Below, piece by piece: positions 1 to 5,565 of a stretch of DNA of 5,999 nucleotides. How positions within the stretch are numbered: position 1 is the stretch's first letter; each line of letters begins with the position of its first letter. Both the position numbers and the translations under genes were made by a program. The stretch lies in NCBI GenBank assembly GCA_021779655.1, contig JAJYAF010000149.1, positions 1-5,999 on the forward strand. The letters run 5' to 3'. Source of the DNA: Pseudomonadota bacterium (GTDB lineage: Bacteria > Pseudomonadota > Alphaproteobacteria > Acetobacterales > Acetobacteraceae). Below the pieces are notes generated by a model. It was not told where the DNA came from. It ran no database searches and was given only the letters and a program-made list of their open reading frames with translations.

Positions 1-998
1 TGGTTTCCATACCTCACCGGCGTCTGGACCTCGACCGAGCAAAGGGAATGGCAATTCTCTTTGTCGTTTTTGGCCATATCGTCGCCCGGGCGGACCCGCA
101 AAACGTTTTCTGGTACGAGCCGATCCGACGCGCGATCTACGCCTTTCACATGCCGTTCTTCCTCTACTTGAGCGGTATCGCCGCCGCTCTTTCTGGCGGC
201 CTGTTCTTGCCGCCGGAAAAATGGCCAATCCTGGCCAGGTCACGTTTCAAACGCCTACTGGTTCCGTTCCTTCTCCTGGGCGCCACGATCGTACTCGGCA
301 AATGCCTCGCCGGAAAATTTATTTTCGTGGATAACCAGCCGATGGACGTAGTATCTGGTCTTGAAAACTTGGTCTGGCACACCGCAAAAAGCCCGGCGAT
401 TTCAATCTGGTACCTGGTCGTGCTGTTCGTCTTGAGCGTTGTCGCGCCCGTTCTTATCCAGGCCGACCATGGCGGGATGCGATGGCTTTTGGCGTTTACG
501 CTCCTGCTCTACTTCCTGCCGCTGCCGCAATATGTGTATCTCGACCATATCGGCAAATATGCGGTGTTCTTCGCCATAGGCGCCTATGCTGGCCGGCAGG
601 ACACCGGCTGGACCCGCTTCGTGGATCGCTCCTGGCACCTCTATCTTGCGGTTTTGCTGGCGGCCTTGGCCCTTGTTAGCTGTTTCGGCGCCGGACTGCC
701 GGAGCAGGTTTACCTGCTGCCGATCGGCGTGATTTCAATGCCCGCCCTTCATGGCTTGGTAAGGAATGCCGCCTTAGCATTGGCCCCGGTGTTTCTCTGG
801 CTGGGGCGAAATAGTTTCATGATCTATCTGTTCAACACGATCTGCATCGGCCTGGTCAAAGGCGCGCTGCTGCGTGTGACAAGCTGGGATGGCAGCCATT
901 TCCTCCCCTTCGCCGTGGTGCTCATGCTCTCCGGCTGCCTCGGACCAATTCTCTTGCGGCGAACAGTATTTCAACCCATGGGTTTAAGCCTCCGCTGA
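1..998 (+). CDS. Acyltransferase family 3 membrane protein (5' end at or just outside the window), probable polysaccharide O-acyltransferase
   Basis: Integral inner-membrane enzyme of the acyltransferase 3 family, which moves acetyl or other acyl groups onto sugars of surface polysaccharides. The frame is open from base 3, and the first visible residues (VSIPHRRLDLDRAKGMAIL) already match the family N-terminus, so the internal ATG at 48 is not the true start. Bases 1-2 are TG in frame, so an NTG start codon may lie one base outside the window. Family marks: R-x-LD-x-DRAKG, then the catalytic-type His in VVFGH (visible residue 25), FHMPFFLYLSG (about 48-58), FKRLLVPF, and a late GRNSFMIYL. There are roughly ten hydrophobic segments. 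About 331 residues are visible, a normal family length, and the gene ends at TGA 996-998. Its base composition looks less GC-rich than that of comEC (for example AT-rich codons at 315-335). The acceptor sugar cannot be told from sequence; the nearby polysaccharide kinase suggests an exopolysaccharide. Confidence 0.88.
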   Translation, partial: VSIPHRRLDLDRAKGMAILFVVFGHIVARADPQNVFWYEPIRRAIYAFHMPFFLYLSGIAAALSGGLFLPPEKWPILARSRFKRLLVPFLLLGATIVLGKCLAGKFIFVDNQPMDVVSGLENLVWHTAKSPAISIWYLVVLFVLSVVAPVLIQADHGGMRWLLAFTLLLYFLPLPQYVYLDHIGKYAVFFAIGAYAGRQDTGWTRFVDRSWHLYLAVLLAALALVSCFGAGLPEQVYLLPIGVISMPALHGLVRNAALALAPVFLWLGRNSFMIYLFNTICIGLVKGALLRVTSWDGSHFLPFAVVLMLSGCLGPILLRRTVFQPMGLSLR

Positions 999-1013
999 AG
1001 GCACTCCCATGGG
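975..1013 (+). promoter_or_regulatory. Nested inverted repeat over the stop/start junction (candidate translational-coupling hairpin)
   Basis: The self-complementary octamer CCCATGGG occurs twice, at 975-982 and 1006-1013, so the copies can pair as an 8-bp stem. Inside it GCCT (988-991) can pair with AGGC (999-1002) around a 7-base loop. The structure encloses the acyltransferase stop codon (996-998), and would bury the GAAGG ribosome-binding site (997-1001) and the ATG (1009-1011) of the next gene. A ribosome finishing the acyltransferase would melt it, which would couple translation of the two genes. The pairing is read directly from the sequence; the regulatory role is inferred. Confidence 0.4.
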
Positions 1014-1224
1014 CCAAAACCCGGCAATGCTGCGGTTTCTAGGCCGCCTGCAACCAGACCTTGCGCGAAGTTTTAGCAGCGAGCAGCTCGCGGCGGTGGA
1101 ACTGCATTTCGGCATGCGCCACCGGCCAGCGCACGCCATTGACTGGCGGGCGCGCATCCGCCTGCCCTTTCTGCACTTTTATCTTGTCATCCTGGCCGGG
1201 CGGGATTTTCGGCAGCCCGAATGA
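1009..1224 (+). CDS. Small hypothetical protein, 71 residues, coupled to the acyltransferase
   Basis: The function is not recognised. The ATG lies 10 bases after the acyltransferase stop and 7 bases after GAAGG (997-1001), and an in-frame TAA at 985-987 makes it the first possible ATG. The protein reads as an N-terminal helical, polar part (PDLARSFSSEQLAAVELHFG, about residues 16-35), a basic stretch with HAIDWR at about 42-47, then a short aromatic/hydrophobic stretch PFLHFYLVILAGRD at about 53-66. That stretch is too short to be a secure transmembrane helix, so a peripheral membrane association is possible. The HAIDWR plus LAGR layout resembles small uncharacterised proteobacterial proteins I recall, but I cannot name a family. 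The close spacing, good ribosome-binding site and sensible composition support a real gene; antisense and alternative-frame readings here are low-complexity. It converges on the tyrosine kinase gene with a 13-bp gap and no visible terminator. Confidence 0.65.
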   Translation: MGQNPAMLRFLGRLQPDLARSFSSEQLAAVELHFGMRHRPAHAIDWRARIRLPFLHFYLVILAGRDFRQPE

Positions 1225-1237
1225 TTCTCTGGGAAGA

Positions 1238-3400
1238 TCAGTTTCGGAAATACCCGCCATAGCGGGATTGGTAGATTTCCGCATCGGGAAAGCCTGAGCG
1301 GCCGTGCCGGATGGAATCCACCCGTGTCAGCGCCACGCCGATCAGCCCTGCGCCCGCTTCCTCTAGGATGGTCATAGCGGCGTGCGCCACGCGCCGCGGC
1401 GTTTTTCCCCAGCGGACGCAAAGCACCGCCGCATCTGCGGCGCGCGCCAACACCCGCGCTTCCGCCAGCGCGAAAATGGGCGGCACGTCCATCACTACCA
1501 GATCATAGCGGCTCCGCAGTTCCTCAAGCATGGACGGCATCGCCGGCGAAAGGAACAGAGACAGCGTCTCCCGCCCTTGCGCGCCGGCCGGCATCACATG
1601 TAGCGGCGTGCGGCGGTCCGGCAGAATGGCATCCTCTAGACGCGCGAGTCCCGCCAGATGGTCGGTCAGGCCGACGGCGCCGGCTGTTTGGAACAAAGCG
1701 TCGAAACTTGGTTGCCGGATATCCCCGTCGATCGCCAGGACCCGCAACCCGCTTAGCGCGAGCGCGCGGGCCAAAGAAACGGTGAGTGTGGTCTTGCCTT
1801 CGCCCGGCCGCGCCGCGGTGATGGCCAGCACGCGCGAAAACTGCGCCGTCCCGTCTCGGAGCAGAAGTTCGGCGCGGAGCGCGCGCATCTGCTCGGAAAA
1901 CACCGAAAATGGCGCATCGAAGAGCACATCCCCTGGCCGGCGCACCTCCGGCACCAGGGCAAGGCAGGCCAGGCCAAGCTCGGCCCGCACATCGCCACCG
2001 CTGCGAAAGCTCGTGTCCAGTGCATCCGCAAGACCGGCCAGCAACAGTCCCAGAAAAAAGCCAAGCGCCGTGGCCGCGCCAATCAGCAGCAGGCGGTGCG
2101 GGGCGCTTGGGGCATCGGGCTGCGGCGCCTCCGACAGGATACGCGCATTCGGCTTGGTCAGCGCCGATTGCTGGGCAAGTTGGTCGGCCTGCACAGTCAC
2201 ACTGCGCAGCATCGCGCGTTCCGCATCCGCACGCTGCTCTAGGGCGCGAATCGGCGTTGCATCCACGTCCTCCTCCTGTGATTGCGCCCGGGTACTGTTC
2301 AGCGCGGCCGCAAGCGTGGCTACCTGCGCCTGGTCGGCCGCCACCTCCGCTCTCGCGGCCTGCAACTCCCGTTCCGTCTCCGCGCTGATCTGTGAATCGA
2401 TCGCGGCCAGGGAGGTGCGGGTAGATACCAGGTCCGGGTAGTCCGGACCATATTGCCTTTCTAGCGACTCAACCCGAGCCATCAGATCCGCTTGCTCCTT
2501 GCGCAAGGGCTGAAGACTGGGTGCGATCGCCGCATTGGCGGCAGCCGCATCGCCATCCGGCGCCGAGGCCAGGCGGGCCTGGGCCATGGCAAGCGCCGCC
2601 TGCGCTGACACCAGCGAAGCGGCGATCCGGCTCGCGGTCTCGTTCGTGAGACTTGCCTGCGCGCCTGGGACGATGCCCGCATCCGCGCGCGCCTTGACCA
2701 ACTCAGTCTCGGTCCGATCCAGCTCGTCCTGCAGCGTCAACGCATTTCCTTCAAGCCAAGATTGCGCGTCCGCCAGATCTTGGAAGGACCGGTAGCGCTC
2801 ATGCTCCAGATAAAGCTGCATAGCGAGATTCGCCCCAGCGGCGGCAAGCCCAGGATCCCTGCTGGAAAAACTGACCGAGATCACGCGCGAACCCGGAAGG
2901 ATATTGACGGCCAGCGCCTTTTGCACTTTCAGCGCCACCCGCCCGGTGGAGGACTTTATTGGCGCGACATGAAACCAGCGTTGCAAAAGCCGGCCAAACC
3001 AACCCTTGCGACGCAGCGCCGGGTTGAATTCCGGGCGCACGGAAATATTAAGACGGCTGGCGAGCAATGCCGCCGAGGGCAGACTGGTGATAATGGCGCC
3101 CTGGCTTGCCGTGATCGCGTCTTCGTCCATCGACGTGATGTTCGGACTGGGTAGATTGCCCGGCGGCAGGCTGTCCGCCGGATCGTAGAGCAGGATGCCG
3201 GTTGCCGTGTAGCGTGGCGGAATGCCGGATAGGATCAGCGCCGCGATCGCGGACAGCAGCAGCGTAACCAGCAAAATCATCCGCCAGCGGCGCCGCAGCG
3301 CGAGCAGCTGGTCAACGAGCATGCCCGGCTGCCGCGCCGGTTGCCAAGCCGTGCCTGCAGAAGTAGCCAAGGGCGGCCCGACGGGGAGCGGATTTTCCAT
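1238..3400 (-). CDS. Polysaccharide co-polymerase / bacterial tyrosine autokinase (Wzc/GumC type)
   Basis: Inner-membrane protein that controls polymer length and export of exopolysaccharide or capsule, switched by autophosphorylation of C-terminal tyrosines. It has 720 residues, the full size of Wzc-type kinases. Order: Wzz chain-length domain beginning about residue 27; first membrane helix about 40-60; long Ala/Gln/Glu-rich periplasmic coiled coil about 205-410, with the GumC-like QYGPDYPDL at about 316-324; proline-rich segment about 425-434 before the second membrane helix, about 436-461; then the cytoplasmic kinase. Kinase marks: an E-x2-R-x2-R oligomerisation motif (E503, R506, R509), Walker A ARPGEGKTT (K536), Walker A' VLAIDGD (D558, D560), Walker B LVVMDVPP (D638), and a short tyrosine cluster Y710, Y714, Y717. 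An in-frame TAA three codons upstream (3412-3410) makes ATG 3400 the earliest ATG start; no clear ribosome-binding site precedes it. No outer-membrane exporter (Wza type) or tyrosine phosphatase gene is in the window. It could be called wzc, gumC or exoP; the sequence does not decide. Confidence 0.93.
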   Translation of the reverse strand: MENPLPVGPPLATSAGTAWQPARQPGMLVDQLLALRRRWRMILLVTLLLSAIAALILSGIPPRYTATGILLYDPADSLPPGNLPSPNITSMDEDAITASQGAIITSLPSAALLASRLNISVRPEFNPALRRKGWFGRLLQRWFHVAPIKSSTGRVALKVQKALAVNILPGSRVISVSFSSRDPGLAAAGANLAMQLYLEHERYRSFQDLADAQSWLEGNALTLQDELDRTETELVKARADAGIVPGAQASLTNETASRIAASLVSAQAALAMAQARLASAPDGDAAAANAAIAPSLQPLRKEQADLMARVESLERQYGPDYPDLVSTRTSLAAIDSQISAETERELQAARAEVAADQAQVATLAAALNSTRAQSQEEDVDATPIRALEQRADAERAMLRSVTVQADQLAQQSALTKPNARILSEAPQPDAPSAPHRLLLIGAATALGFFLGLLLAGLADALDTSFRSGGDVRAELGLACLALVPEVRRPGDVLFDAPFSVFSEQMRALRAELLLRDGTAQFSRVLAITAARPGEGKTTLTVSLARALALSGLRVLAIDGDIRQPSFDALFQTAGAVGLTDHLAGLARLEDAILPDRRTPLHVMPAGAQGRETLSLFLSPAMPSMLEELRSRYDLVVMDVPPIFALAEARVLARAADAAVLCVRWGKTPRRVAHAAMTILEEAGAGLIGVALTRVDSIRHGRSGFPDAEIYQSRYGGYFRN

Positions 3401-3458
3401 GGCAAAGCGTTAATTCAGCATAAAATCTTTGTCAGTGTCAATCTTGAGTTGAAAAAAG
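3401..3458 (-). promoter_or_regulatory. AT-rich intergenic island with candidate promoter for the tyrosine kinase gene
   Basis: This gap between comEC and the kinase gene is 20 of 58 bases G+C (about 34 percent), in sharp contrast to the GC-rich coding DNA on both sides. On the - strand it holds a perfect TTGACA (3441-3436). At a 17-base spacing the -10 position is CTGAAT (3418-3413), only 3 of 6 to consensus and lacking the important second-position A; TATGCT (3422-3417) fits better but at a 13-base spacing. TGACA is directly repeated (3440-3436 and 3434-3430). With the 17-base spacing, transcription would start near 3406, leaving a leader of only about six bases, which fits the lack of a ribosome-binding site. 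I see no GC-rich hairpin that would terminate comEC. Confidence 0.4.
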
Positions 3459-5492
3459 TTAACCAGTATGCCCGTAAGGTCGCGGCCATGGCGGCACCCA
3501 GGGGCGCGCGCCCTGGACTTGCCTATCGGATAACAGACGCACATGGCCATTCGAAAGCCAGGCGGCAACCGCACCCTCCCGCCAGACCGTGAAGCGATCG
3601 ATAACGGCGCTTCCCCGGCAGCGCCCGCGCAACGGCACCGGAGAGAGTATCAGCACGGCCGGCGGACAGCCGCCGGCCGGCGGCGATAGCGCGATGACGA
3701 TCATGCCATGGCGAGTTGGCACTTTGCAGATGCCGTCTGGGCATTGCGATGGGTCGACCGGCGTGAAAGCCGCGCCGGGCCATACCGGCTGCCACTGCGA
3801 AAGAACAAAGCTTGCCGCCCGAGGCTGCCTCAGCAGCAGCACGGCCGGCGGCGAAGATACCGCGATGAGCCGGCCGTCCGGCGAGACCAGTGCATCCGGG
3901 GGGGGCGATTCCGCATAAAATGCGAAACCGGCGACCATGAGAACAATGCCTGCCAGCCTCACCCGTGAACGCCATAGACAGAGCCATGCAAGGCCCACAG
4001 CGAACCAGAGAATCGCCATCCCGGATATCGGCGGGATCGCCAGCATCGCATCCGGCCAGGAGGCGATGCCCCGGCTGAGCCCAACAATGACGGCAATACC
4101 CCAACCCATGGGAAGCAGGGCGAAGGCCGCGAGCTTCAGCGGCATAAGCACAAGGGCGCACAGCCCGAGCGGCAGTATCCATAGTGCCGTCAAGGGAACC
4201 GCCACCAGATTGGCGAGAATCCAATATGGCTGAACCTGTTGGAACTGGAATGCGGCAAACGGCATGGAAGCAGCGCCGGCAAGCAGGCTAGTGTAGAATA
4301 GCAGGGCCACGGGCCGCAGAAAACGCAGGCTTGGATAGATGCCCGCGCCAGCGGATCGCCCCTCTATCGCCGCGTAGCCGGAGATAAGCGCGGCGACTGC
4401 CGAAAAGCTCATCTGAAAGCTCACGCCCATCACAGCTTCGGGTGTCAGCAGCATAAGCATAACCGCCGCCAGCCCCAGCGCCCGCAGCGAAATCGCCCGC
4501 CGACCAACGATGATTGCCAGCGTCACCAGGCTGGCCATGGCCAGGCTGCGCAATATCGGCAGATGCGCCCCGGTAAGCGCCGCATACACCGCGCCGGAAA
4601 GCCATGCGATGACCGAAGCGACGGCCTTACAGGGAAGAAACAAGGCCGTGTGCTCAAACCGGGCGAGCAGCGCGCGGGTAACCGCGAAAAAGAGGCCCAT
4701 CACGATGCCGACATGCAGCCCGGCTACTGCGAGAAGATGCGCTAGCCCGGCGGCGATGAAAGCCTGTCGCTCCGCCGGTGGGATTTGCTGCTGAAAGCCG
4801 GTAAGCAGGGTCACCGCGATCGAACCGGTAGAAAGCGGCATCACCGCCAGAATCCGCGCGGCGATCCGCTCCCTCAGCGCGGTGAGCCGGAGCATGAAGC
4901 CGCCCCGTTTCGCGGGCATGGTCACGGCAAGGTCACCGATCGCAAAGCCGGTGGCGCCAACCCCGGCGAAGAATGCATCCCGACCGGAATCCCAGCCGCC
5001 GGGATAAGCGGGGCGGTGAGGCCTGAACAACAGAGCGCGGATCAAAACTTGCTGCCCGGCCACGGGAGCCCCCGGATCGTCGGCCCGGAGCTTGACGCGG
5101 ACGGCACGAACGACCAGCTGGGCATCCAGGGCGGCCGGTTTTAGGGTAAGACGCAGGCCGTTTGCCAGCGGCTCGACCGCTGCAACCCTACCGCTTACCA
5201 TAACCGCGCCATGAGGTACGGGCATCAACGGCGGCTCGCAGGCCGTGCGCAATTCCGCCCTGGCGAAACCCAGGGCGGCACAAAGCAGCATTGCCGCCGC
5301 AAAGCGCGCAGGCAGATATTGCCACCCGGCGACAAGCAGGCCAGTGGCAATGGCGGTGGCGGCAAAACCCAGCCAAAATGGCGGTTCTACCCGCAGGCCG
5401 AAATAAAGCAGGATGCCCGCGAGCATGGCGACAGGCAGCCAGAGCACGAAATGCCCGCGCTCCGCTTCCAGCCAATTCCCCAGGAAAGCCAT
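3459..5492 (-). CDS. comEC: ComEC/Rec2 family DNA-uptake channel protein
   Basis: Inner-membrane channel that carries single-stranded DNA into the cytoplasm during natural transformation. It has 677 residues. The N-terminus has hydrophobic segments at about 15-75, followed by a soluble DUF4131/OB-like part at about 90-190. The Competence domain follows: LLTGFQQQIPPAERQAFIAAG (about 229-249, quoted in part), HLLAVAGLHVG (252-262), GAHLPILRS (308-316) and GVSFQMSFSAVAALI (356-370), all hallmark motifs. After several more membrane helices comes a C-terminal domain at about 530-677 with cysteines C584, C589, C609 and C624 and a terminal RPWVP. It lacks the HxHxDH metal site of the metallo-beta-lactamase tail found in Gram-positive ComEC, which I believe is usual for alphaproteobacterial members. 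The start is well set: GGAGG (5503-5499) six bases before ATG, and an in-frame TAG two codons upstream (5498-5496). Two oddities lie in the tail: a C8 tract at the domain junction and a partial internal duplication. It is divergent from gltX. Presence of the gene does not prove the organism is competent. Confidence 0.94.
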   Translation of the reverse strand: MAFLGNWLEAERGHFVLWLPVAMLAGILLYFGLRVEPPFWLGFAATAIATGLLVAGWQYLPARFAAAMLLCAALGFARAELRTACEPPLMPVPHGAVMVSGRVAAVEPLANGLRLTLKPAALDAQLVVRAVRVKLRADDPGAPVAGQQVLIRALLFRPHRPAYPGGWDSGRDAFFAGVGATGFAIGDLAVTMPAKRGGFMLRLTALRERIAARILAVMPLSTGSIAVTLLTGFQQQIPPAERQAFIAAGLAHLLAVAGLHVGIVMGLFFAVTRALLARFEHTALFLPCKAVASVIAWLSGAVYAALTGAHLPILRSLAMASLVTLAIIVGRRAISLRALGLAAVMLMLLTPEAVMGVSFQMSFSAVAALISGYAAIEGRSAGAGIYPSLRFLRPVALLFYTSLLAGAASMPFAAFQFQQVQPYWILANLVAVPLTALWILPLGLCALVLMPLKLAAFALLPMGWGIAVIVGLSRGIASWPDAMLAIPPISGMAILWFAVGLAWLCLWRSRVRLAGIVLMVAGFAFYAESPPPDALVSPDGRLIAVSSPPAVLLLRQPRAASFVLSQWQPVWPGAAFTPVDPSQCPDGICKVPTRHGMIVIALSPPAGGCPPAVLILSPVPLRGRCRGSAVIDRFTVWREGAVAAWLSNGHVRLLSDRQVQGARPWVPPWPRPYGHTG
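3675..3868 (-). repeat. comEC: Short imperfect direct repeat inside the comEC C-terminal domain
   Basis: The 23 bases at 3675-3697 match the 26 bases at 3843-3868 except for one mismatch and one 3-base (whole codon) gap. They encode IALSPPA (residues 600-606) and IAVSSPPA (543-550). In addition the 15-mer CAGCACGGCCGGCGG occurs at both 3651-3665 and 3837-3851, encoding PPAVLIL-like and PPAVLLL-like strands. The left copy thus carries the PPA module twice (residues 604-606 and 610-612). This looks like a partial internal duplication that kept the reading frame, although the high GC raises the chance of accidental similarity. Confidence 0.5.
3898..3905 (-). repeat. comEC: Homopolymer of eight G (C8 in the comEC sense strand)
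   Basis: Eight consecutive G on the + strand fall in the codons for the prolines of AESPPPD (about residues 527-533), exactly where the membrane part of ComEC meets its C-terminal soluble domain. Tracts of this length can slip during replication. The gene is in frame as given. Confidence 0.85.
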
Positions 5493-5498
5493 CCACTA

Positions 5499-5503
5499 CC
5501 TCC
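5499..5503 (-). promoter_or_regulatory. Ribosome-binding site of comEC
   Basis: GGAGG on the - strand, six bases before the comEC ATG at 5492. It is the strongest Shine-Dalgarno sequence in the window and fixes the start codon, together with the in-frame TAG at 5498-5496. Confidence 0.75.
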
Positions 5504-5505
5504 GG

Positions 5506-5517
5506 TAGCGATCGCTA
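5506..5517. promoter_or_regulatory. Perfect 12-bp palindrome TAGCGATCGCTA between comEC and gltX
   Basis: A perfect inverted repeat, with no spacer, in the 73-bp divergent intergenic gap (5493-5565). It sits two bases upstream of the comEC ribosome-binding site and contains the octamer GCGATCGC. Its position suits an operator acting on comEC or on both genes, but no regulator family can be named. I see no convincing -35/-10 pair in either direction in the rest of this gap. Confidence 0.35.
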
Positions 5518-5565
5518 ACATTTGGCGCGGTTTGTGGCCAGGGCGCGAAGTGCTAGAGCGCGGGC

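Noticed and set aside
48..50. ATG at 48 as the start of the acyltransferase
   Set aside because: The conserved family motif R-x-LD-x-DRAKG is encoded in the same frame just upstream (about 18-47), so translation must begin earlier, at or beyond the window edge.
1225..1237. Possible shared terminator between the convergent small gene and kinase gene
   Set aside because: Only three or four base pairs can form around GATTCTCTGGGAAGATC and no T tract follows; not an intrinsic terminator.
1909..2388. Open + strand frame of 159 codons opposite the kinase gene
   Set aside because: Pro/Ala/Arg/His-rich, no recognisable motif, overlaps a confirmed gene and another antisense frame.
1530..2441. Open + strand frame of 303 codons opposite the kinase gene
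   Set aside because: The product is Ser/Ala/Arg-rich low complexity with no family marks, and it is fully antisense to a well-recognised gene. It is a product of high GC at third positions.
3523..4224. Open - strand frame of 233 codons within comEC
   Set aside because: It lies in another frame of the same strand, with Gly/Arg/Ala-rich content and no motif. It matters only as the frame entered if the C8 tract gained one base.
4785..5144. Open + strand frame of 119 codons opposite comEC
   Set aside because: Low-complexity, highly charged shadow of the comEC coding sequence, with no supporting signal.
5493..5565. LexA-type operator (GTTC-N7-GTTC) or CtrA-type site (TTAA-N7-TTAA) near comEC
   Set aside because: I searched this gap and the 3401-3458 gap by eye; neither has correctly spaced half-sites.
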